Assembly: GCA_903822545.1 (NCBI GenBank) | Contig: CAIJPN010000024.1 | Location: 109,984-173,983 of the forward strand | Direction of reading: 5' to 3' | Length of the DNA: 64,000 bases | Source: an uncultured Anaerolineae bacterium | Lineage (GTDB): Bacteria > Chloroflexota > Anaerolineae > Anaerolineales > Villigracilaceae | In this document: positions 44,885 to 52,662 of the stretch, piece after piece | Position numbering within the stretch: position 1 is the first letter of the stretch | Layout: every line of letters starts with the position of its first letter | The notes under the pieces: model-generated | What the model was told of the DNA's origin: nothing | Database searches by the model: none | The model's input: only the letters and a program-made list of their open reading frames with translations | Program-made: the position numbers and the translations under genes

Positions 44885-45750
44885 GAGAAATAGAAGATGG
44901 CCAGGATGCCCAGCCCCCATAAAACGATGGAAATTTGCATGGGCCGGTCGGTGAGCAGCACTTCATCGGGCGCGCCCGCGGCGTTGGTGACGTTGATGAG
45001 ATAGAGATAGCGGAAAATGATGTAGACGAAGAATGGGATGGTCAACATCATGGCGTGGTTGGATGGCAGGTTGGGCGCGCTGAAGGTGTAGAGTGAGTAG
45101 GCCACGATGGTGGTGGCTGAAACGATGGTGATGTACTGGTCGAGTAGCGGGATGGTGTAGCCTTCGAGTACTTTGCGGTGTGAGCCTGCCCCGGTTGCCA
45201 GCAGGGCCAGTTCGGCGCGGCGTTTGCCAAAGCCCAGGTAGAGTGAAAGCAGCGTGGTGACAACGTACAGCCAGGGAGAAAAGCGTTCTACTTCGATCAG
45301 GGTGACGCCTGCGCCGACGCGCAGCACAAACCCGGCGGCGATGATCATCACATCTACAATGGGCACGTGTTTGAGCCATTTGGTGTAGAGCAGGTTCATC
45401 ACAAAGTAGGTTGCCAGGACGAGTGCAAATTGGGGTGCGAGCAAGTAGCCCAGTGGCAGGACGGTGCAGACCAGCACGGTGGCGGCGACCCAGGCGGCGC
45501 GGACGGGCAGTTGGCCGGAGGGCAGCGGGCGCTTTTTTTTGTGTGGGTGCTGGCGGTCGGCTTCGATATCTTCGATGTCGTTGATGATGTAAACGGCGCT
45601 GGAGATGAGTGAGAACAGCAAGAACCCGCCGATGGTGTGCAGCAGGGCATCCAGCCGGAAGAGTTGTTTATCAAAAACGAGCGCGAAGAAGACGAAGCCG
45701 TTCTTCGTCCATTGGCGCGGGCGCATGATTTTTATGATGGCGGTAAACAT
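44881..45750 (-). CDS. UbiA-family prenyltransferase, decaprenyl-phosphate phosphoribosyltransferase-like
   Basis: A 289-residue membrane protein with eight or nine helices. The start RPRQWTKN and the Asp motif NDIEDIEADRQHPHKKKRPLPSG are characteristic of the DPPR-synthase (UbiA/Rv3806c-like) branch, which joins polyprenyl phosphate to phosphoribosyl diphosphate. The second motif is GFGKRRAEL with downstream YTIPLLDQ. In actinobacteria the product leads to arabinan precursors; in Chloroflexota the fate is unclear. It is coupled by ATGA overlap to mevalonate kinase, linking it to polyprenyl supply. Confidence 0.87.
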   Translation of the reverse strand: MFTAIIKIMRPRQWTKNGFVFFALVFDKQLFRLDALLHTIGGFLLFSLISSAVYIINDIEDIEADRQHPHKKKRPLPSGQLPVRAAWVAATVLVCTVLPLGYLLAPQFALVLATYFVMNLLYTKWLKHVPIVDVMIIAAGFVLRVGAGVTLIEVERFSPWLYVVTTLLSLYLGFGKRRAELALLATGAGSHRKVLEGYTIPLLDQYITIVSATTIVAYSLYTFSAPNLPSNHAMMLTIPFFVYIIFRYLYLINVTNAAGAPDEVLLTDRPMQISIVLWGLGILAIFYFS

Positions 45751-45799
45751 GGAGAGTATTTTACTTGAAAAATCTGACAGAACTCTTATTCTGTGTAGC

Positions 45800-45828
45800 T
45801 TGACAAATACTTTAGCAAGATATATATT
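45800..45828 (+). promoter_or_regulatory. Strong sigma70-type promoter of the marR-ABC operon
   Basis: TTGACA and TATATT are separated by exactly 17 bases, with the predicted start about 25 bases before the marR ATG. The AT-rich sequence around the -10 box is a likely place for MarR binding, although I see no clean palindrome. Confidence 0.65.
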
Positions 45829-45860
45829 TCAGCGCACTTAACTAATAAACAGGATTAACT

Positions 45861-46340
45861 ATGACCGATCCCATCCAGATAACCGAAACTATTCGCAACG
45901 GCATGGATTTGCTCACCCATCGCACCTTCCGCGAGCATGGACGTTTTGTGAAGGCTGCCGGGTTGTCAATCCCGCAGTTTGGTATCCTGCTCCAGCTGCA
46001 TTACCAGCACAAATGCGGCGTCTCAGACATTAGCAACCGCATGGACATCACCAGCGCCGCCGCCAGCCAGCTGGTGGATAAACTCGTCCAGGGCGGGCTG
46101 GTGGAACGCGCCGAAGACCCCAACGACCGCCGCGCTAAAGAGCTGAAGCTGACCGAAAAGGGCCGTCAGATGGTCGAAACCAGCATGGCCCGGCGTCACC
46201 AGTGGGTGGATAAGATGCTGGAGCTGATTGACCCTGCCGAGCGGGAAAAAGTGGCCGAAGCCATGTCCATCCTGACCCGCGTGCTAGCGCAGATGAAAGA
46301 ACAAGAAAAACCAACCGAAAGTGCGTCGCACCCGGTTTGA
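45861..46340 (+). CDS. MarR-family transcriptional regulator
   Basis: A 159-residue winged-helix regulator. The helix-turn-helix reads VSDISNRMDITSAAASQLVDKL and the wing EDPNDRRAKELKLTEKG, with the conserved DxRxxxLxLT pattern. MarR proteins are dimers that repress their own operons and release DNA when a ligand binds. Its position 64 bases before a heterodimeric ABC exporter suggests drug- or lipid-responsive control of that pump. The last codons lie within a palindrome that spans the stop. Confidence 0.92.
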   Translation: MTDPIQITETIRNGMDLLTHRTFREHGRFVKAAGLSIPQFGILLQLHYQHKCGVSDISNRMDITSAAASQLVDKLVQGGLVERAEDPNDRRAKELKLTEKGRQMVETSMARRHQWVDKMLELIDPAEREKVAEAMSILTRVLAQMKEQEKPTESASHPV

Positions 46341-46372
46341 CGGATTTTCCCCGGAAGGGTGGTGCGACGCAC
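46321..46372. repeat. Inverted repeat across the marR stop codon
   Basis: Perfect 12-base arms GTGCGTCGCACC (46321-46332) and GGTGCGACGCAC (46361-46372), with a 28-base centre. The left arm encodes the end of MarR. Different core from the GTAGGGGCG family. It could attenuate expression of the ABC genes relative to marR. Confidence 0.75.
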
Positions 46373-46404
46373 CCGCGCAATCATATTTTTAGGAGCAACC
46401 CCCA

Positions 46405-48672
46405 ATGCTAAAACTGGCAAAATATACCAACCCCTACCTGACGATGCTCCTGCTCGCCATCGCGTTGTTGTTTGCCCAGGCAAACTTCGACCTGGCGCTG
46501 CCGGACTACCTCAGCGACATCGTCAACACCGGCATCCAGCAGGGCGGCGTCAAAGACGCCGTGCCACAGGCCATCCGCCAAAGCGAAATGAACAAGGTTC
46601 AAATTTTCCTTTCGGCGCAGGATAAGGATTCTGTGCTGGCGGCTTATACCCTGGTCGATAAAAATTCCCCGGACTATGAGAAGTACCTGGCGGAATATCC
46701 CGCCCTGGAAACGGAACCCGTTTACGTGCTGAATTCCCTGTCCCAGGCCGAGATCGACACCCTGAACCCGATCATGGCGAAGGCTTTGCTGCCGGTCTGG
46801 GGCATCGAACAAGCCCTCTCGGACCCGGCCAAAGCCGCCGAAATGGGAAAAATGTTCGGCGGGCAAGATTTGAGCAAGCTTCCGCCCGGTGTGGATCTGT
46901 TCACCCTGCTTGGCAAACTACCAGCAGAGCAAATCTCTCAGATGAGTGCGGGATTTTCGGACAAGTTCAGCGCCATGGGTGACAAGATGATCGTCCAGGC
47001 GGCGATTGGCGCAGTCCGGGCCGAGTACAAAGGCCTCGGCATGGATACCGACAAACTCCAGAATGACTACATCCTGAAATCCGGCGCGTGGATGCTCGGC
47101 CTGACCCTGCTCTCGGTGGCCTGTACCATCGTGGTTGGCTTCCTTTCGGCCAAAATCGCCGCCGGGATGGCGCGCGATATCCGCCGTGACATATTTGAGA
47201 AGGTGGAAAGCTACTCGAACACTGAGTTCGACAAATTCTCGACCGCTTCGCTGATCACCCGCACCACCAACGACGTGACCCAGATCCAGATGGTGGTGAT
47301 GATGATGGTGCGCATGGTCTTTTACGCCCCGCTGATCGGTGTCGGCGGCCTGATCAAAGTCCTCGCCAAAGATTCGCCGCTCTCGTGGCTGATCGGCCTG
47401 GCCGTTGTCATCCTGATCGGCCTGATTGTGATTGTTTTCTCGGTGGCGCTGCCGCGCTTCAAGCTGATTCAGAAACTGGTTGACCGCATCAACCTGGTGG
47501 CGCGCGAAAACCTGACCGGTATGATGGTCATCCGCGCCTTCAACATGCAGGAATTCGAGGAAGCCCGCTTCGACAAGGCCAACCAGGACCTGACCGCCAA
47601 CAGCCTGTTCATCAACCGCGTGATGGTGGTGATGATGCCGCTGATGATGCTCATCATGAACCTGTTGATGGTCGGCATTATCTGGTTTGGCGCCATCCAG
47701 GTTTCGGAGGCCAACATGCAGGTCGGCGATATGATGGCCTTCATGCAGTATGCCATGCAAATCGTCATGTCGTTCCTGATGCTGTCGTTCATGTTCATCA
47801 TCATCCCGCGCGCCTCGGTTTCCGCCGACCGCATCGCCGAAGTGCTGACCACCGAACCGCACATCCACGACCCGAAAGAACCCAAGCAGTTCCCGGCTCC
47901 CTTCAAGGGGCAGATCGAGTTCCGCAACGTTTCGTTCCGCTACCCTGGCGGCGATATCGACGCGCTCGAAAATATCAGCTTCACCGCCCAGCCCGGGCAG
48001 ATGACCGCCTTCATCGGCTCGACCGGCGCCGGGAAATCGACCATCGTCAACCTGATCCCGCGCTTCTACGAAGTCAGCAGCGGCGCAATCCTGATCGACG
48101 GCGTGGACATCCGCGAAGTGACCCAGCACGACCTGCGCGAGAAAATCGGCTACGTGCCGCAGAAAAGCTCGCTGTTCTCGGGCACCATCGAGAGCAACCT
48201 GCGCTACGCCGACAAAAACGCCACCCCCGAAATGCTCGACTCGGCGATTGAGATTGCCCAGGCGGCCGAATTTGTCACATCAACGGAATCCGGAATCAGG
48301 GCGGAAATTGCCCAGGGTGGGCACAACGTCTCGGGCGGGCAGAAACAGCGTCTCTCCATCGCCCGCGCCATCGTCAAAAAACCGCCGATCTACATCCTGG
48401 ATGACAGCTTCTCGGCCCTCGACTTCAAAACCGATGCCGCCCTGCGCCGCGCCTTCAAAGAAAAGGCCGCTGGCAGCACCCTGCTGATCGTCACCCAGCG
48501 CGTTTCGACCATCAAGAACGCCGAGCAGATCATTGTGCTCGATGAAGGCCAGATCGTCGGCAAAGGCACCCACAAAGAATTAATGGAGACCTGCGAAACC
48601 TACCGCGAAATTGCCACTTCGCAGCTCACCAATGTCCCGGCTGGTTCTGCCGGGAAGGAGGAATTAGCATGA
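46405..48672 (+). CDS. ABC exporter half-transporter with degenerate Walker B (subunit A)
   Basis: A 755-residue exporter: TM1, an external insertion of about 170 residues (about 35-205), five further helices, then the nucleotide-binding domain (Walker A GSTGAGKST; signature NVSGGQKQRL, one base of LSGGQ changed; Walker B YILDDSFSALD with Asp in place of the catalytic Glu). It has the pattern of the degenerate partner in heterodimeric exporters such as TM287/288 and LmrCD. The next gene overlaps it by ATGA and provides the canonical Glu. The large external insertion is unusual in the family but known in Firmicutes-like members; its role is unknown. Confidence 0.92.
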   Translation: MLKLAKYTNPYLTMLLLAIALLFAQANFDLALPDYLSDIVNTGIQQGGVKDAVPQAIRQSEMNKVQIFLSAQDKDSVLAAYTLVDKNSPDYEKYLAEYPALETEPVYVLNSLSQAEIDTLNPIMAKALLPVWGIEQALSDPAKAAEMGKMFGGQDLSKLPPGVDLFTLLGKLPAEQISQMSAGFSDKFSAMGDKMIVQAAIGAVRAEYKGLGMDTDKLQNDYILKSGAWMLGLTLLSVACTIVVGFLSAKIAAGMARDIRRDIFEKVESYSNTEFDKFSTASLITRTTNDVTQIQMVVMMMVRMVFYAPLIGVGGLIKVLAKDSPLSWLIGLAVVILIGLIVIVFSVALPRFKLIQKLVDRINLVARENLTGMMVIRAFNMQEFEEARFDKANQDLTANSLFINRVMVVMMPLMMLIMNLLMVGIIWFGAIQVSEANMQVGDMMAFMQYAMQIVMSFLMLSFMFIIIPRASVSADRIAEVLTTEPHIHDPKEPKQFPAPFKGQIEFRNVSFRYPGGDIDALENISFTAQPGQMTAFIGSTGAGKSTIVNLIPRFYEVSSGAILIDGVDIREVTQHDLREKIGYVPQKSSLFSGTIESNLRYADKNATPEMLDSAIEIAQAAEFVTSTESGIRAEIAQGGHNVSGGQKQRLSIARAIVKKPPIYILDDSFSALDFKTDAALRRAFKEKAAGSTLLIVTQRVSTIKNAEQIIVLDEGQIVGKGTHKELMETCETYREIATSQLTNVPAGSAGKEELA

Positions 48673-50543
48673 TGATGCAAGGCAGACCCGGACAGCAACA
48701 ACAGCGGCGCGGCCCCGGCGGCGGGTCCGGGCATGGCGGCCCGATGGGCGCGATGATGCCGGGCGAAAAAGCCCGCAATTTTGGCGGCACCATGCGCAAG
48801 CTGGTCGCATACCTTTCAGAATACCGGCTGATGATGATCGTCGTTCTCATTTTCGCCATCGGCTCGACCGCCTCCAGCATCGCCGGGCCGAAGATCCTCG
48901 GCAACGCCACCACCAAACTGTTTGAAGGGGTGATGGCCCAACTGGGCGGAACCGGCGAAATTGACTTTGCCTACATCGGGCAGATTATCCTGCTGACCCT
49001 TGGCCTGTATCTCGTTTCGACGCTTTTCGGCTACATCCAGGGCTGGATCATGGCCAGCGTCTCCACCAACATCGCCTACCGCTTCCGCCGCGATATTTCG
49101 GAGAAAATGAACCGGATGCCGCTGCGCTATTTCGACGGCACCACCCACGGCGAAGTGCTCTCGCGCATCACCAACGATGTCGATACGGTCAACCAGACCC
49201 TCAGCCAGGGCCTGACCCAGATCATCACCTCGCTGGTGACGGTGGTGGGCGTGCTGATCATGATGCTGACCATCAGCTGGCAGATGACCCTGACCGCCCT
49301 GATCGTCATCCCGCTCTCGCTGGTCACCGTCATGCTGATTGTGAAACAATCGCAAAAGTTTTTCAAACAGCAGCAGGAATTCCTGGGCCATGTCAACGGC
49401 CATGTCGAGGAAATGTACGGCGGCCACATCGTGATGAAAGCCTTCAACGGCGAGGCCGAGTCGATCCAAAAGTTCGACCAGTCGAACGACAAGCTCTACG
49501 AAGCCGCCTGGAAATCACAGTTCCTTTCCGGCCTGATGATGCCGATCATGACCTTTATCGGCAACCTGGGCTATGTGGCGGTGGCCGTCCTGGGCGGGTA
49601 TCTCGCCATCAAGGGCACCATCTCGGTCGGCGACATCCAGGCCTTTATCCAGTACGTGCGCCAGTTCAACCAGCCGATCATGCAGCTTGCGAACATCTCA
49701 AATGTACTCCAGCAAACGGCTGCGGCGGCGGAACGCGTCTTTGAATTCCTGGAAGAGCGGGAAGAAATCGCCGAAACGGCCACCCCGGTCAAACTCCAGA
49801 ATGTTGAAGGGCGTGTCGAGTTCCAGGGTGTGCACTTCGGCTACAGCGCGGACAAAATCGTCATCAACGATTTTTCCGCCGAAGCCGAACCCGGCCACAA
49901 AATCGCCATCGTTGGCCCGACCGGCGCGGGCAAAACCACCATGGTCAAGCTGCTGATGCGCTTCTACGATGTCAACAGCGGCAAGATTTTGATCGACGGC
50001 CACGAAATCCGCGATTTTACCCGTTTCGACCTGCGCAAACTGTTCGGGATGGTGTTGCAGGATACCTGGCTGTATAACGGCACCATTCTGGAGAATATCC
50101 GCTACGGGCGGCCGACCGCCACCGACGAGGAAGTCTACGCCGCCGCGAAGATGGCGCACGTCGATCACTTTGTCCACACCCTGCCGGATGGCTACAACAT
50201 GGTGCTGAACGAAGAAACCACCAACATCTCACAGGGGCAGATGCAGCTGCTGACCATCGCCCGCGCCTTCCTGGCCGATCCCAAGATTCTCATCCTCGAC
50301 GAGGCCACCAGCTCGGTCGATACCCGCACCGAAATCCTGATCCAAAAAGCGATGGACAGCCTGATGAAAAACCGCACCAGCTTCGTCATCGCCCACCGCC
50401 TGAGCACCATCCGCAACGCGGACCTGATCCTGGTGATGAACCACGGCGACATCGTCGAGCAGGGCACGCACGAGGAACTGCTGGCGAAGGGCGGCTTCTA
50501 CGCGGAGCTGCATAACAGCCAGTTTGAAGCGGCGATCCAGTAA
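48669..50543 (+). CDS. ABC exporter half-transporter with canonical Walker B (subunit B)
   Basis: A 624-residue exporter with a Gly/Gln/Met-rich N-terminal tail (about 30 residues), six helices, and a nucleotide-binding domain: Walker A GPTGAGKTT, Walker B LILDEATSSVD with catalytic Glu, but signature NISQGQMQL in place of LSGGQ. The altered signature faces the degenerate Walker site of the partner, as in LmrCD/TM287-288. It has a strong AAGGAGG site. The pair probably exports lipids, drugs or peptides under MarR control. Confidence 0.93.
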   Translation: MMMQGRPGQQQQRRGPGGGSGHGGPMGAMMPGEKARNFGGTMRKLVAYLSEYRLMMIVVLIFAIGSTASSIAGPKILGNATTKLFEGVMAQLGGTGEIDFAYIGQIILLTLGLYLVSTLFGYIQGWIMASVSTNIAYRFRRDISEKMNRMPLRYFDGTTHGEVLSRITNDVDTVNQTLSQGLTQIITSLVTVVGVLIMMLTISWQMTLTALIVIPLSLVTVMLIVKQSQKFFKQQQEFLGHVNGHVEEMYGGHIVMKAFNGEAESIQKFDQSNDKLYEAAWKSQFLSGLMMPIMTFIGNLGYVAVAVLGGYLAIKGTISVGDIQAFIQYVRQFNQPIMQLANISNVLQQTAAAAERVFEFLEEREEIAETATPVKLQNVEGRVEFQGVHFGYSADKIVINDFSAEAEPGHKIAIVGPTGAGKTTMVKLLMRFYDVNSGKILIDGHEIRDFTRFDLRKLFGMVLQDTWLYNGTILENIRYGRPTATDEEVYAAAKMAHVDHFVHTLPDGYNMVLNEETTNISQGQMQLLTIARAFLADPKILILDEATSSVDTRTEILIQKAMDSLMKNRTSFVIAHRLSTIRNADLILVMNHGDIVEQGTHEELLAKGGFYAELHNSQFEAAIQ

Positions 50544-50567
50544 TCAGTGATCAGTTGTCAGTAACCA

Positions 50568-50625
50568 GTAGGGGTGACCCGGTAAGGTTTATCGGTAAAG
50601 AAGGCCATCAGGAAGGGTCGCCCCC
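50568..50625. repeat. REP-like element, 58 bases
   Basis: The left arm GTAGGGGTGACCC (50568-50580) pairs with GGGTCGCCCCC (50615-50625) with one G-T pair. It lies between the ABC exporter stop and the next terminator. Confidence 0.72.
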
Positions 50626-50637
50626 TTTTTGGCAGAG

Positions 50638-50671
50638 AAAAACGAGCGGTGAAGTCCTGCCGCTCGTTTTT
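50638..50671. terminator. Bidirectional-looking terminator
   Basis: Perfect 12-base arms AAAAACGAGCGG / CCGCTCGTTTTT (50638-50649, 50660-50671) lie just before the zinc-ribbon gene. Confidence 0.85.
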
Positions 50672-50700
50672 GATTTAAACCCCCATGCTATAATCATCTT

Positions 50701-51387
50701 ATGAACTGCAAACAGTGTGGCGCACCCATCGCCGTGGAAACGGGCAAGTCGTTCTACCGCTGTGAATACTGCGGAACCTACACCCCGTTATCTGTCCAGC
50801 CCAGGCCAGAATCTCCCGCCGTGGATATAGAAAGCCTCGAACGGCCGCAAATCTCGCTGCCAAAAGGTTTTGCCGTTAAAAAAAGCCGTGGAGATTTGAA
50901 AATCACCCGCGACTGGTTCACCTTTGGCGCGCTCGGCCTGACCTTTTTTTGCCTGTTCTGGAACGGATTCATGGCCGTCTGGTTTTCCATCGCCCTCAGC
51001 CAGGGCATCTGGATGATGGCCGCCTTCGGCACCATCCACGCACTGGTCGGGCTGGGGGTGGCGTACGGTGCCCTCGCCAGCTGGATCAACCAGACTGTGA
51101 TCACGGTCAACCCCGAAAGCATCGACGTGACCAGCGGCCCCATTCCCGTCCCGGGGAATATCCGCATGAAAACGGCCGAGATTAAACAGCTCTACACCAA
51201 AGAGAAGGTTTCGCGTGGAAAAACCACCACATATAGTTACGAAGTCCATGCCGTAACGCATGAACGGGACGATAAAACCCTGGTTTCCGGCCTGCCAACC
51301 CCCAACCAGGCGCTCTACATCGAGCAGCAGATCGAAACTGCCCTCCAGATTCAAGACCGTCCGGTGCGCGGCGAGTTGGAGCGATGA
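50701..51387 (+). CDS. Zinc-ribbon membrane protein, function unknown
   Basis: A 228-residue protein. Residues 1-25 form a zinc ribbon (CKQCG...CEYCG), then a linker, two membrane helices (about 79-99 and 103-125), and a soluble domain of about 95 residues (INQTVITVNPESIDVTSG). The architecture resembles zinc-ribbon proteins with a PH-like (DUF-type) domain, but I do not recognise a named function. It overlaps the GIY-YIG gene by four bases, so the two are translated together. Confidence 0.72.
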   Translation: MNCKQCGAPIAVETGKSFYRCEYCGTYTPLSVQPRPESPAVDIESLERPQISLPKGFAVKKSRGDLKITRDWFTFGALGLTFFCLFWNGFMAVWFSIALSQGIWMMAAFGTIHALVGLGVAYGALASWINQTVITVNPESIDVTSGPIPVPGNIRMKTAEIKQLYTKEKVSRGKTTTYSYEVHAVTHERDDKTLVSGLPTPNQALYIEQQIETALQIQDRPVRGELER

Positions 51388-51893
51388 GTAAAGTAACGCT
51401 GCCGCTGAAACGCTTCCTGCTGATTGAGCAATGCCCGGCGGAATGGAAGCACCTGGACCTGTACCTTTTCCGCGACGAAACGGCCGTGTTCTATGTCGGA
51501 CAATCGCACCTGGCATTTGCGCGCGTCTGGGAACACCTGCTCGGGGGTTTCCACGGACACTCGATTGTGGGGCGGTTCACCTGGGTCAACTGGCCGGCCT
51601 CGATGAATTTCACCATTGAACTGCTGGATTCCCACTCTGAGCAATTCAACAGCGTGGGAAATGACCTGAACGCTGCCGAGCGGGAACTGATTCAGCAGTT
51701 TTCGCCCTGTTTCAACATTTCCCTGAACCGGGAACCGAACCCGCTTCCCCCAAAATACCTGCCGCCAAATGCCAAACCGCGCTTTATGCGCAGCCTCAAC
51801 CGGATGCGGCACGAAGCAGAACGCGCCATCCAGGCCGAAGAAAAGAAACTCTGGATACAGGCTAATGACGAGCAAGTTGAGTGGGGAAACTGA
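51384..51893 (+). CDS. GIY-YIG-like nuclease-domain protein
   Basis: A 169-residue protein with a GIY-YIG-like pattern: LYLFRDETAVFYVGQS (the Y...YVG core), a conserved Arg in FARVWEHL, a Glu in ERELIQQFSPCFN and Asn following, plus a charged C-terminal helix. The first motif half (GIY) is weak. GIY-YIG domains cleave DNA or RNA in repair, mobile and restriction proteins. The start overlaps the previous stop (ATGA). With a membrane zinc-ribbon partner the joint role is unclear. Confidence 0.68.
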   Translation: MSKVTLPLKRFLLIEQCPAEWKHLDLYLFRDETAVFYVGQSHLAFARVWEHLLGGFHGHSIVGRFTWVNWPASMNFTIELLDSHSEQFNSVGNDLNAAERELIQQFSPCFNISLNREPNPLPPKYLPPNAKPRFMRSLNRMRHEAERAIQAEEKKLWIQANDEQVEWGN

Positions 51894-51963
51894 TCATCGT
51901 ATTTTCCACCCATTGCGACATAGCCCCCTGATCGAGCAAAACAACAAAATTGGCGAAGCTATT

Positions 51964-52003
51964 GAAAAATCACACAGGCTATCCTCGGAGGGGATAGCCT
52001 GTG
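51964..52003 (-). terminator. Terminator of the hsp20 gene
   Basis: Perfect 12-base arms (51973-51984, 51992-52003). On the minus strand the hairpin is followed by a T-run (GATTTTTT). It lies 24 bases after the hsp20 stop. Confidence 0.82.
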
Positions 52004-52026
52004 TTGGATGGTGAGAAATTGGAGAC

Positions 52027-52533
52027 TTATTTGATTTTGATGCTGATACTCTTGGGTTTGACGGCCTCGGCTTTGGGCAGGGTAATGGTCAGGATGCCAT
52101 TTTCGAAATCCGCTTTGGCTTTGTCAGTCTGAACATCGGTGGGGAGCATCACAGAACGCTCAAACGAGCCGAAACGTTGTTCGCGGATGTGGTAGGTGGC
52201 TTCCTTCTTGTCGTTTTCCTGCTTAAACTCGCCGCGCAGGGTCAGCACGTTAGCAGTGACTGAAATCTGCACATCCTCTGGCTTTAGGCCGGGCAGGGCT
52301 GCTTTGACCACGACATCGTCGCCAGTTTGATACATATCGAGCGCAGGCACGCCGGAGACTCCACCCATGCTGATGGGGCGGGTGAATGCATCGAATGTAT
52401 GAAAAACATCAAAGAACGATATAAAATCTACAAGATGTGGGTATGAAAAACGTATACACCAAGAATGAGAACGCAGTCCAATCCAGCCCGGCAGCGGTGA
52501 GCATATTTGATGGATAATGGCGTAACGAACCAT
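52027..52533 (-). CDS. Hsp20 / alpha-crystallin small heat shock protein (start uncertain)
   Basis: The product has a full alpha-crystallin domain (DMYQTGDDVVVKAALPGLKPEDVQIS; ERSVMLPTDV; FENGILTITLPKAE; C-terminal SISIKIK), which prevents aggregation of unfolded proteins. Only two normal start codons are in frame: one at 52533, giving 168 residues with an atypical N-terminus, and an ATG at 52368, giving 113 residues without the N-terminal arm; neither has a Shine-Dalgarno sequence. The family usually begins with a short arm before FTRPIS, so the true N-terminus may use a rare start or may have been rearranged. It is divergent to htpG. Confidence 0.8.
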   Translation of the reverse strand: MVRYAIIHQICSPLPGWIGLRSHSWCIRFSYPHLVDFISFFDVFHTFDAFTRPISMGGVSGVPALDMYQTGDDVVVKAALPGLKPEDVQISVTANVLTLRGEFKQENDKKEATYHIREQRFGSFERSVMLPTDVQTDKAKADFENGILTITLPKAEAVKPKSISIKIK

Positions 52534-52576
52534 CCCAAGATGGTATACAATCGCTGATGTTTTTCTAACAATTCTC

Positions 52577-52606
52577 TTGCGTTCATTTTGATGGATGCGA
52601 TATAAA
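52577..52606 (+). promoter_or_regulatory. Predicted promoter of htpG
   Basis: TTGCGT and TATAAA are separated by 18 bases, with the expected start about 50 bases before the htpG ATG. No CIRCE inverted repeat is visible. Confidence 0.45.
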
Positions 52607-52662
52607 ATTCCGAAAAACCGTTGGACAATTTGCTACATTGTCTCACCCCACAGGAGGACGCT

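Noticed and set aside
46918..48129. 403-codon His-rich frame antisense to the ABC exporter
   Set aside because: The His/Asp-rich composition is a by-product of reading the Met/Ile/Val-rich helices of the exporter backwards.
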